DNA of 64,000 bases from Pseudomonadota bacterium (lineage in GTDB: Bacteria > Pseudomonadota > Gammaproteobacteria > Steroidobacterales > Steroidobacteraceae): the NCBI GenBank assembly GCA_021785405.1, contig JAJYFF010000007.1, forward strand, positions 1 through 64,000, read 5' to 3'. Below the pieces are notes generated by a model. It saw only the letters and a program-made list of their open reading frames with translations. It did no database searches and was not told the DNA's origin. The position numbers and the translations under genes are program-made. Shown here piece after piece: positions 9,778-22,868 of this stretch (positions are counted from its first letter, which is position 1; each line of letters starts with the position of its first letter).

Positions 9778-10431
9778 ATGGAGACTCTACCCGATCCCCT
9801 GGCCACGAACCCGCTCGCGATCGTCGCGGCTTGGCTGCGCGACGCCGAGCGCGATGCCGCGCAACCCAACCCGAACGCGATGGTGCTCGCGACCGCCGAT
9901 TCGGACGGCCGGCCATCGGCGCGCGTCGTGCTCTGCAAGGACATCGATCCCGGCGCGGGGACCATTTCCTTCTATACGAACTATCGGTCCCGCAAGGGCC
10001 GCGAACTCGAGGCGAACCCGCACGCCGCGATCGTCTTTCACTGGGACCACCGCCATCGGCAGGTCCGCGCGGAGGGACGGGTCGAACGCTTGCCGGCCGC
10101 CGACAACGACCGTTACTTCCAGTCGCGCCCCTGGCAGAGCCGGCTCGGCGCTTGGGCGAGCCGCCAGAGCGAACCGGTGGAATCGCGCGCGGCGCTGATC
10201 GCCGCGGTCGCGGCGACCGCGCAGCGATTCGGGATCCCCTACGGCGGTCCGGGCACGCCGGAGCCGGAATCCATCGCGGCGGACGTGCCCCGGCCGGAGC
10301 ACTGGGGTGGCTATCGTCTGCGCGTCGAGGCCCTGGAACTGTGGGTCGAGGGGGATTTTCGGATCCACGATCGGGCGCGCTGGACACGCTCCCCGGCGGG
10401 CGGCTGGCAAGCGACGCGCCTGCAACCCTGA
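9778..10431 (+). CDS. pdxH: Pyridoxamine/pyridoxine 5'-phosphate oxidase
   Basis: This FMN enzyme makes pyridoxal 5'-phosphate from PNP or PMP. The 217-residue protein (E. coli 218) has the FMN-binding blocks PNAMVLATADSDGRPSAR, VVLCKDID, FYTNYRSRKGREL and QVRAEGRVERL, and the C-terminal substrate segment GGYRLRVEALELWVEG followed by RIHDR. The ATG is right behind a TATAAC box, so the mRNA may be leaderless. It is a single-gene unit between tyrA (divergent) and an IMPase-family gene (convergent). Two PLP enzymes in the window (bioA, the class III aminotransferase) and YggS use its product. Confidence 0.96.
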   Translation: METLPDPLATNPLAIVAAWLRDAERDAAQPNPNAMVLATADSDGRPSARVVLCKDIDPGAGTISFYTNYRSRKGRELEANPHAAIVFHWDHRHRQVRAEGRVERLPAADNDRYFQSRPWQSRLGAWASRQSEPVESRAALIAAVAATAQRFGIPYGGPGTPEPESIAADVPRPEHWGGYRLRVEALELWVEGDFRIHDRARWTRSPAGGWQATRLQP

Positions 10432-10481
10432 GGCCGCGGCCTCGCCGCGGGTCCGGCTCGACGCCGGCACCGGCCGGCCGC

Positions 10482-11255
10482 TTACGCCCCCGGGCGCAGC
10501 GCCCGCAGTACGGGTTCGTGCAAGCGGCCGTTGGTCGCGAGCACGCTGGTCGACGCGAGCGTGATCGGCCGCCCCTCGAGGTCGGTGAATCGACCGCCGG
10601 CTTCCGCAACGATCGCGACCGCGGCCGCGATGTCGAGCACGTTCACGTCGCTCTCGACGACGGCATCGATCTTGCCGGCCGCGAGCAGGTGATAGTGGAG
10701 GAAGTCGCCATAGCCGCGGATTCGCGCGACGCGCGCGACCAGCGCCCCGTACGCGGGCCAGCGATCGCCGCTCGCGAGCGTGCGTAGATTCCCGGACGAG
10801 AGCGCCGCGTCCTCGATCGTCGCGACGTCGCTCACCGAGAGCCGCTCGCCGTTCAGGTACGCGCCCTGGCCCCGCTCGGCGTGCGCGAGTTCGCCGTAGA
10901 TCGGCGCGCTGGAGACGCCGAGCACGATCTCACCCGCGCGCATCAGCGCGATCTGCGTCGAGAACATCGGGTACTCGCGGATGAACGCCTTGGTGCCGTC
11001 GATCGGATCGACGAGCCACAGACATTCCGCGCCGGTCTTGCTGCCGCCGGTTTCCTCGCCGAGGAATCCGTGGCTCGGGAACCGCGCCGCCAGGACTTCG
11101 CGGATCGCGACTTCGCAGCGCCAATCCGCCTCGGTGACCGGTGATTTGTCCTCCTTGAGCCGGATCTCGAGATTGCGCCGGTAGAGCGCGCGCGCGATCT
11201 CGGCGGCCGCGGCCGCGGCATCGAGCGCCGCTTGCAGTTCGCGCGAAGGATTCAT
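10482..11255 (-). CDS. Inositol monophosphatase-family phosphatase (HisN/CysQ-like)
   Basis: The 257-residue protein has the lithium-sensitive phosphatase motifs: GEETGG at about 62-67, WLVDPIDGTKAFIREYP (DPxDGT metal ligands) and the late LDIAAAVAIVAEAGG segment. The family includes inositol monophosphatase, CysQ (PAP phosphatase) and HisN-type histidinol phosphatase. The DGTKAF segment and the NVLDIAAA variant are closer to HisN-type sequences than to SuhB, but substrate cannot be read from sequence. It is divergent from the cobalamin adenosyltransferase gene and converges on pdxH. Confidence 0.85.
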   Translation of the reverse strand: MNPSRELQAALDAAAAAAEIARALYRRNLEIRLKEDKSPVTEADWRCEVAIREVLAARFPSHGFLGEETGGSKTGAECLWLVDPIDGTKAFIREYPMFSTQIALMRAGEIVLGVSSAPIYGELAHAERGQGAYLNGERLSVSDVATIEDAALSSGNLRTLASGDRWPAYGALVARVARIRGYGDFLHYHLLAAGKIDAVVESDVNVLDIAAAVAIVAEAGGRFTDLEGRPITLASTSVLATNGRLHEPVLRALRPGA

Positions 11256-11377
11256 CGGGGCTGCACTCCGCGGCGGGCTGACGCCGACGATCGGCCGACC
11301 CGCCGGCGCTTACCTTGACAGAAACCGCGCTCGCCGCCTACCGTCCGAGCCCCGACCGTACTTTAGAAAGGCATCCG

Positions 11378-11956
11378 ATGGGACACCGGCTGAGCAAGAT
11401 CTACACGCGCACCGGCGACGATGGCACGACCGCCCTCGGCGACGGCACCCGCGTGAGCAAGGACCATCCTCGCGTCGAAGCGTTCGGCACCGTCGACGAG
11501 GCGAACAGCGCGATCGGCCTCGTGCTCGCGGTCGCCGGGTTGCCAGACCCGGTGCGCGACTGCCTGACGCGCGTGCAGCACGACCTGTTCGATCTCGGCG
11601 CCGAACTCTGCATACCCGGACACCGGGTGATCGGGGCGGCCCAGATCGAGCGTCTGGAGGGCGATCTCGACGCGTTCAACGCGACGCTGCCGCCGCTGAA
11701 GGAATTCATCCTCCCCGGGGGCGGTCCGGCGGCCGCAGCCTGTCATCTCGCGCGCACGATCTGCCGGCGCGCCGAGCGGCGCGCCTGGTCGCTCGCCGCA
11801 ACGGAGACCGTGGCCGGCGAAGCCTTGATCTACCTGAATCGCTTGTCGGATTTGCTGTTCGTGCTCGCGCGCATCGCCGCTCGGGCCGAGGCCGGTCGCG
11901 AATCGCTGTGGCGCGGAACGTCTCCGGACGCCGCCAAGAATCAACCGCGCGACTGA
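11378..11956 (+). CDS. Cob(I)alamin adenosyltransferase, PduO type
   Basis: This enzyme transfers adenosine from ATP to cob(I)alamin to form coenzyme B12. The start at 11378 follows an AGAAAGG ribosome binding site and gives 192 residues beginning MGHRLSKIYTRTGDDG, the family's ATP-binding N-terminus; an upstream TTG frame is less likely. Later signatures are FGTVDEANS, LFDLGAELC, ILPGG and RTICRRAER followed by YLNRLSDLLFVLAR. It overlaps the 3' end of ampD by 16 bp. A functional link inside this window is the adenosylcobalamin-dependent ribonucleotide reductase at 46.1-49.0 kb. Confidence 0.95.
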   Translation: MGHRLSKIYTRTGDDGTTALGDGTRVSKDHPRVEAFGTVDEANSAIGLVLAVAGLPDPVRDCLTRVQHDLFDLGAELCIPGHRVIGAAQIERLEGDLDAFNATLPPLKEFILPGGGPAAAACHLARTICRRAERRAWSLAATETVAGEALIYLNRLSDLLFVLARIAARAEAGRESLWRGTSPDAAKNQPRD

Positions 11957-12555
11957 TCGGCGCGAGCGCGCAGCGCGAGCGCGACCAGCCGTCGCGTGCG
12001 CGGCCAGTCGAACGCCGGGCCCGGATCCGTCTTGCGCCCGGGCGCGATGTCGCTATGGCCGACGAGCCGCTCCGGGGACAAGCTCGGATAGGCGACACAC
12101 AGCGCAGCGACGACTTGCGCGAGCACCCGGTACTGGGCATCTTCGTACGGGATCCGATCGGCGCCTTCGAGTTCGATGCCGATCGAGAAATCGTTGCACG
12201 CCTCGCGCCCCCGGTAGCTCGACCGCCCGGCGTGCCACGCCCGCGCGGTGAACGGCACGTACTGGATCACCTCGGCGCTGCGGCGGATCAACAGGTGCGC
12301 CGAGACCCGCAGGCCGCACACCTCGGCGAAGTACGGGTGTTCCCCAGCGGGCAGCGAGTTCGTGAACAGCTGGTCGATCCACGGCCCGCCGAACGCGCCG
12401 GGCGGTAGACTGATGCCGTGAACCACGATCAAGTCGATCGATGCCCCCGCCGGACGCGCATCGCAATTGGGCGACCGCAGCTCGCGCGCGCCGAGCAACC
12501 GCCCCGCTCGCGCGTCGACTTCGTACGCGGGTAATCGCGTCGGTGTGCGTTCCAT
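11941..12555 (-). CDS. ampD: 1,6-anhydro-N-acetylmuramyl-L-alanine amidase AmpD
   Basis: AmpD cleaves the peptide from anhydro-muropeptides in the cytoplasm during murein recycling and so restrains AmpR-driven beta-lactamase induction. The start at 12555 has a near-perfect AAGGAGA site and gives 204 residues. Zinc and catalytic residues are visible in VVHGISLPPG, the RAWHAGRS loop and GHSDIAPGRKTDPG. No signal peptide precedes them, which indicates the cytoplasmic AmpD rather than AmpDh. It is divergent from bioA with 43 bp between start codons. Confidence 0.95.
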   Translation of the reverse strand: MERTPTRLPAYEVDARAGRLLGARELRSPNCDARPAGASIDLIVVHGISLPPGAFGGPWIDQLFTNSLPAGEHPYFAEVCGLRVSAHLLIRRSAEVIQYVPFTARAWHAGRSSYRGREACNDFSIGIELEGADRIPYEDAQYRVLAQVVAALCVAYPSLSPERLVGHSDIAPGRKTDPGPAFDWPRTRRLVALALRARADQSRG

Positions 12556-12598
12556 CCCGTCTCCTTCGCGATCAGCATATGCGAAAATCCCGTCCGTC

Positions 12599-13984
12599 AT
12601 GAATCCGCCTCTTTCCGCTCCGTCCTCGCCCGCCGCGACCGGCGCCGGCCTGGTTCCCCGGGATCTGCGCGTCGTGTGGCATCCGTGCACGCAGATGAAG
12701 GATCACGAATCGCTGCCGCCGATCGCGATCCGGCGCGGGGAAGGCGTCTGGCTCGAAGATTTCGAGGGCAATCGCTATCTCGATGCGGTGAGCTCCTGGT
12801 GGGTGAACCTGTTCGGGCATGCGAACCCGCGCATCGCCGCCGCCGTCGCCGAGCAAGCCCGGACGCTGGAACACGTGATCTTCGCGGGCTTCACCCACGA
12901 GCCGGCGATCCGGGTCGCCGAGCGCCTGGTATCGATCGCACCGCCGGGACTCGGGCGCTGCTTCTTCGCGGACAACGGATCGGCCGCGGTCGAGGTCGCG
13001 TTGAAGATGAGCTTTCACTACTGGCGCAACCGCGGCAAGGAGCGCAAGACCCGATTCGTCGCGCTCGCGAACGGCTATCACGGCGAGACGCTCGGCGCGC
13101 TCGCGGTCGGGGACGTCGAGCTGTACAAGTCGCTCTACCGACCGATGTTGATGGACGTGATCATGGCGCCGTCCCCGGATTGCTACGAGCGCGAGCCGGG
13201 GGAATCCTGGGAGAGCCATTCCCTGCGCCGCTTCGAGTCGATGGAACGGATCCTCGAGCGGCAGGCCGATGAAATCGCCGCGGTGATCGTCGAGCCGCTG
13301 GTGCAATGCGCCGGTGGGATGCGGATGTACCATCCGGCCTATCTTGCGCGGCTGCGCGCGGCCTGCGACCGCTACGGCGTGCACTTGATCGCGGACGAGA
13401 TCGCGGTCGGATTCGGACGCACCGGTACGATGTTCGCGTGCGAGCAGGCGGGGATCGCACCCGATTTCCTGTGCTTGTCGAAGGGGCTCACCGGCGGATT
13501 CCTGCCGATGTCCGTCGTGCTGACCCACGACGAGGTCTACGACGCGTTCTACGACGAATACACGTCCCTGCGGGCCTTCCTGCATTCCCACAGCTACACC
13601 GGTAACCCGCTCGCGTGCAGCGCGGCGCTCGCGACGCTCGACCTGTTCGCCGAACAGGATCCGCTGGAATCGAATCGCGCGAAATCCACGCGGCTCGGGC
13701 GCCGCGCGCGGGAACTCGAAGGGCATCCGCACGTCGCCGAGGTTCGGCAATGCGGGATGATCGTCGCGATCGAAATGGTGAAGTCGAAGGCGACGCGAGA
13801 ACCCTTCCCGTGGCAGGAGCGGCGGGGCCTGCGCGTCTATCGACACGCACTCTCCCGCGGCGTGCTGTTGCGTCCGCTCGGCAACGTGATCTACTTCATG
13901 CCGCCCTATGTGATCGACGAGGCCGGGATCGACTTGATCACGAGCGTCGCTGCCGAGGGCATCGAGCTCGCGACGTGCGACTGA
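12599..13984 (+). CDS. bioA: Adenosylmethionine-8-amino-7-oxononanoate aminotransferase
   Basis: BioA converts KAPA to DAPA using S-adenosylmethionine as amino donor. The ATG at 12599 gives 461 residues. Diagnostic BioA features are WHPCTQMKD near the N-terminus, YLDAVSSWWVNLFGH, the PLP phosphate loop DNGSAAVEVALKMS, the YHGETLGA segment and the PLP lysine in CLSKGLTGGFLPMS. No other bio gene is adjacent, so biotin synthesis genes are dispersed. There is no clear Shine-Dalgarno. The 3' end overlaps rsmE by 10 bp. Confidence 0.95.
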   Translation: MNPPLSAPSSPAATGAGLVPRDLRVVWHPCTQMKDHESLPPIAIRRGEGVWLEDFEGNRYLDAVSSWWVNLFGHANPRIAAAVAEQARTLEHVIFAGFTHEPAIRVAERLVSIAPPGLGRCFFADNGSAAVEVALKMSFHYWRNRGKERKTRFVALANGYHGETLGALAVGDVELYKSLYRPMLMDVIMAPSPDCYEREPGESWESHSLRRFESMERILERQADEIAAVIVEPLVQCAGGMRMYHPAYLARLRAACDRYGVHLIADEIAVGFGRTGTMFACEQAGIAPDFLCLSKGLTGGFLPMSVVLTHDEVYDAFYDEYTSLRAFLHSHSYTGNPLACSAALATLDLFAEQDPLESNRAKSTRLGRRARELEGHPHVAEVRQCGMIVAIEMVKSKATREPFPWQERRGLRVYRHALSRGVLLRPLGNVIYFMPPYVIDEAGIDLITSVAAEGIELATCD

Positions 13985-14727
13985 CGCGGCTGTACGTCGA
14001 TGCGCCGCTCGACCCGGGCGGCCTGCTGGAACTGCCCGCGGACGCCGCCGCGCACGTCGCGCGCGTGCTGCGAGCGCGCGACGGCGACCCGGTCGTGCTG
14101 TTCAACGGCGACGGTCGCGAGTTCGAGTCGCGGATCGAGACCGTGCGCGGCATGCGGGTCGCGGTCGCGATCGGCGCGGCGCACGCCATCGCGCGTGAGT
14201 CGCCGATCGCACTCACGCTGCTGCAGTGTCTGCCGCGCGGCGACCGGATGGATTGGATCGTGCAGAAGGCGACCGAGCTCGGCGTCGCGCGCATCGTGCC
14301 CCTGGTGAGCCGTCGCAGCGTGGTGAAGCTCTCGGCGACGCAAGCCGAATCCAAGGTGGCCCACTGGCGTGCGATCGCGGTGGCCGCCTGCGAACAGTCC
14401 GGGCGCAATCGGGTGCCGACGATCGACGCACCGCGCGGGCTCGACGAGCACCTGGGCGCGATCGGCGCTGCGGGCATGCGCTTCGTGTTCGATCCGGATG
14501 CCTCGCCGCAGGCCGCGCCGGCGGCGCGGGCGGATGCCGCAGCGCCGACCGCGCTCGACTTCGCGATCGGCCCGGAAGGAGGATTCGAGCCGCAGGAGCT
14601 CGACGGCTTGCGCATCGCCGGATTTCACGGCGTGCGCCTGGGACCGCGGATCCTGCGCACCGAAACCGCCGCGCTCGCGGCGCTCGTGTGGCTGCAGACG
14701 CGGTTCGGCGATCTGCGCGGCGCCTAG
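13975..14727 (+). CDS. rsmE: 16S rRNA (uracil(1498)-N3)-methyltransferase RsmE
   Basis: RsmE methylates U1498 of 16S rRNA. The GTG at 13975 gives 250 residues (E. coli 243) and overlaps the bioA end by 10 bp. An N-terminal PUA-like domain begins VRLTRLYVDAPL, and the SPOUT knot is seen as AIGPEGGFEPQEL and LGPRILRTETAALAAL. QKATELGV and SRRSVVKL are further family blocks. The bioA-rsmE overlap indicates co-translation. Confidence 0.95.
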   Translation: MRLTRLYVDAPLDPGGLLELPADAAAHVARVLRARDGDPVVLFNGDGREFESRIETVRGMRVAVAIGAAHAIARESPIALTLLQCLPRGDRMDWIVQKATELGVARIVPLVSRRSVVKLSATQAESKVAHWRAIAVAACEQSGRNRVPTIDAPRGLDEHLGAIGAAGMRFVFDPDASPQAAPAARADAAAPTALDFAIGPEGGFEPQELDGLRIAGFHGVRLGPRILRTETAALAALVWLQTRFGDLRGA

Positions 14728-14771
14728 ACCGGGCCGCCCCGCCGTCCGCGACCCGGCGCGCCGCACGCCAT

Positions 14772-16178
14772 TCAGGCGGCCGAGGACGTCTCGGCGCGGA
14801 TCAACGGCAGGCTGCGCGGGTGCGTGCGCTGGATGAAGTCGATGAACTGCTCGCGGATCTGGCAGCGCAGATCCCAGGACTTCGACGAGTCGGCCGAGGT
14901 CGCGAGCACGCGCAACTGCATCGAGCGTTCGTTCGAGTCGGTCACCTGCAGGTTCCAGAAGCGCCCGTCCCACAGCGGATTGCCCTCGATGATCCGCTGC
15001 AGCGCCTCGCGGCCGCGCTCGACCGGAAACGAATAGTCGACCCAGACGCAGACCGTGCCGAGGAGCGCCGAGGAGTTCCTCGTCCAGTTCTGGAACGGCT
15101 TCTCGATGAAGTAGCCGAGCGGAACCACCAGCCGTCGATCATCCCAGATCCGCACCACCACGTAGCTTAAGGTGATTTCCTCGATCCGGCCCCACTCGCC
15201 CTCGACGATCACCACGTCGTCCTGACGCATCGGCTGGGTGAGCGCGATCTGGAGTCCGGCGAACAGGTTCGAAAGCGTCTTCTGCGCCGCGATGCCGGCG
15301 ACGATGCCGATGATCCCGGCCGAGGCAAGCAGGCTCGTGCCGAGGTGCCGCGCCGCCGAGAACAGCATCAGCACGGAGGCCGCCGCGAACACCCCGATCA
15401 CCACGCGGATCATCCGTCCCATCACGTGTACCTGCGTGTACACCTTGCGCGCATGCAGGTTGTCCTGCGCGTCGAGGTCGAAGCGCGCGAGCAACGCACG
15501 CTCCGAGACACCGACCGCCTGGAACAGCGCCCACGCGATCGCCGCGGTCAACAGCACGCTCGTGCCCTTCGCGACGAACCCGGCGTACCGCGCCGGCAGA
15601 CCGAGGATCGGCAATGCGAAGATCACGCCGAGCACCGGGACGACGATCCGCAGGCTGCGACCGAGCAGCATCGCGATCACGTCGTCGAGACGGTTCTCGG
15701 TCTTCGCGGCCCAAGCCTCGAGCCACCGGTCGAGCACGTGCGTGCCGCGTTGCATGCTCCACACGAACGCGGCGAACAAGCCCAGATCGAGCAGACGGTC
15801 CACGATCTCGGGCAACGGGGCCCCGGCCCCGCCCGGGGCGCGGACGAGCAGTGCGATCATCACGAGATAGGCGGCCACGATCCAGATCGCGAGGTACAGC
15901 GGCTTGCGCAGCGCGTCGAAGACGCGGCCGCGCAGTTCCGACACCGTGCCGCCGCGGCGAACGCCGCGCAGCGCATAGGCGGCTATCGCGGTCGCGGCGA
16001 TCGCGGCGATCAGGAACGCGGCCGCGACCCCGAGATCCGTCGCGCTCAGCGCGCCCAGCATCGGACGGTCGGCGCCCGGACCGATCAACCGCGCGATCCA
16101 TGCGCGCACGATCAGGTCGAACGTCGCCGGAAATCCGGCGAATGGGCCAATGCCCAGGAAAGCGGGTCTTCCGGTCAT
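14772..16178 (-). CDS. MscS-family mechanosensitive ion channel
   Basis: The 468-residue inner membrane protein has about five hydrophobic segments (roughly 50-72, 95-115, 127-142, 178-200, 210-232) before the conserved pore helix region (about 265-310: ASVLMLFSAARHLGTSLLASAG, IIGIVAGIAAQKTLSNLFAG). The cytosolic MscS beta domain follows (QPMRQDDVVIVEGEWGRIEEITLSYVVVRIWDDRRLVVPLGYF). It would open on membrane tension to release osmolytes. It is a stand-alone gene converging with rsmE. Its specific subfamily is not assigned. Confidence 0.9.
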   Translation of the reverse strand: MTGRPAFLGIGPFAGFPATFDLIVRAWIARLIGPGADRPMLGALSATDLGVAAAFLIAAIAATAIAAYALRGVRRGGTVSELRGRVFDALRKPLYLAIWIVAAYLVMIALLVRAPGGAGAPLPEIVDRLLDLGLFAAFVWSMQRGTHVLDRWLEAWAAKTENRLDDVIAMLLGRSLRIVVPVLGVIFALPILGLPARYAGFVAKGTSVLLTAAIAWALFQAVGVSERALLARFDLDAQDNLHARKVYTQVHVMGRMIRVVIGVFAAASVLMLFSAARHLGTSLLASAGIIGIVAGIAAQKTLSNLFAGLQIALTQPMRQDDVVIVEGEWGRIEEITLSYVVVRIWDDRRLVVPLGYFIEKPFQNWTRNSSALLGTVCVWVDYSFPVERGREALQRIIEGNPLWDGRFWNLQVTDSNERSMQLRVLATSADSSKSWDLRCQIREQFIDFIQRTHPRSLPLIRAETSSAA

Positions 16179-16337
16179 GGTCGATCCTCGAGATGGAGGC
16201 CGGCGTGCGCGACGCGCACCCCGGGCGGCGGCCTCGGCCGGGCTGCGCGCGCGCAGCGGGCCGGCAAATCCGTGCGATCAAATGTCGACGGCTCCGACTC
16301 CACCTTAGCGAAATCGCGCCGGCCCGGTCAAACCGCG

Positions 16338-16970
16338 TCAACGCGGCGCGGCGTCCTCCGCAACGAGCCGCGCGCTACGATCGAGTCCGCCACCCCGCCA
16401 GAGATAGAGCGCGAGGAGCGGCTCCGTGCCGGTGCGCATTGCGTGGATCTCGCCGCTCTCGTGCAGGACCGCCGCGCCCGGCAACCGCACGGTCCACGGT
16501 TCGCGTCCCCGCTGCCATTCGGCCGTGCCCGCGAGCGGCACGTAGATCTCCTCGGCCGGATGGCGATGACCCGGGTAGTGGATCCCGGGACCGAGCAGCA
16601 GCAAGCCGCAGGACAACCGTGCGCAGCGAACCGGCGCATGGGGCCCGAGGAATTCGGTCCACGCGTAGTTCGCGAGGAATCGGGGATCGACCTGCGTCTT
16701 CGAGTACGTCTGTCGCCACAGCAGATCCGGCACGGCGCGGGCGAGTGCGGCCGCGAGGCGCTGATCGAGCACCCGGCTTCGCGCCACCGCGTCCGCGAGG
16801 AAACGCAGCACCGGCAAGGGGCGCGCGGCACGCCGCCGCGGCGGCGCGGCCGCGCACGCCCAGCGGGGCCATTCGTCGAGGAAGCGCGCGAGTTCCGGCG
16901 CCTGCAACCGGGCGAGCCGCGCGCGAGCGGCACGCAGCAGTTCGAGCAGGTTCCCCGTTCGCCTGTCCAC
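16338..16970 (-). CDS. Cupin protein of the DMSP lyase (DddQ/DddL-like) superfamily
   Basis: The 210-residue protein has a helical N-terminal half and a C-terminal single cupin. Motif 1 contains Y132, H135, H137, E141 and Y143, and motif 2 contains H176. This spacing, Y-x2-H-x-H-x3-E-x-Y followed by a distant H, matches the metal and catalytic residues I recall for the DMSP lyase DddQ (Y120, H123, H125, E129, Y131, H163). Such enzymes cleave dimethylsulfoniopropionate to dimethyl sulfide and acrylate, but the superfamily also holds cupins of unknown substrate. It starts 4 bp after chpC and so is the last gene of the chemosensory operon. It has no signal peptide. The family call is fairly firm, the substrate is not. 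Confidence 0.7.
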   Translation of the reverse strand: MDRRTGNLLELLRAARARLARLQAPELARFLDEWPRWACAAAPPRRRAARPLPVLRFLADAVARSRVLDQRLAAALARAVPDLLWRQTYSKTQVDPRFLANYAWTEFLGPHAPVRCARLSCGLLLLGPGIHYPGHRHPAEEIYVPLAGTAEWQRGREPWTVRLPGAAVLHESGEIHAMRTGTEPLLALYLWRGGGLDRSARLVAEDAAPR

Positions 16971-16974
16971 GCGC

Positions 16975-17448
16975 TCAGCCGAGCACGGAGGTTTCTTCTG
17001 CGATCATCTGCTCCAGCCGCTGCAGATCGGGGACCAGCGGCGCTTCGTTGACCATGCGGACCTGGCAGATCACGGGCGCGCGCTCGGGGAAGCCGCGCGA
17101 CGGGTCGGGCCGGATCACGTCGGCGTTCACGCGCACGAGCTGCGGAAAGCCCTGCGTCAGGATGCCGAAACACCCGGACTGCAGCTGGTCGTCGATCGCG
17201 TTGAAGATGACGACCCGGGTGCGGCCCGACACCACCGGTATCGCCTGCCCCAGGGCGCCCTCGAAGGAAACCACCGGAACCTGGGTTTCGTTCCAGGTCA
17301 CGAGGCCTAGGTACCATGGCGGCGCGTTCGTCATCGGCACCGGCGCCTGGAATCCGATGACCTCGGCGACGCAGGCCCGTGGCACGATCAAGCGTTCGCC
17401 GACCAGCGGGACCAGCAAGCTGTACAGTTCGTCACGCAAGTTCGACAT
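16975..17448 (-). CDS. chpC: CheW-like adaptor ChpC
   Basis: The 157-residue product is a single CheW domain (LYSLLVPLVGERLIVPRACVAEVIGF through QVPVVSFEGALG). In Pseudomonas ChpC is the second CheW of the Pil-Chp twitching system and couples additional receptors to the kinase ChpA. It lies 15 bp after chpA on the same strand, which matches that role. ChpB (methylesterase), which in Pseudomonas separates chpA from chpC, is missing. Confidence 0.88.
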   Translation of the reverse strand: MSNLRDELYSLLVPLVGERLIVPRACVAEVIGFQAPVPMTNAPPWYLGLVTWNETQVPVVSFEGALGQAIPVVSGRTRVVIFNAIDDQLQSGCFGILTQGFPQLVRVNADVIRPDPSRGFPERAPVICQVRMVNEAPLVPDLQRLEQMIAEETSVLG

Positions 17449-17463
17449 GCGCGGCTCCGGACT

Positions 17464-22845
<5,382 letters not shown>

Positions 22846-22868
22846 CGGTGGGTCCGGATGCGCGCCGT

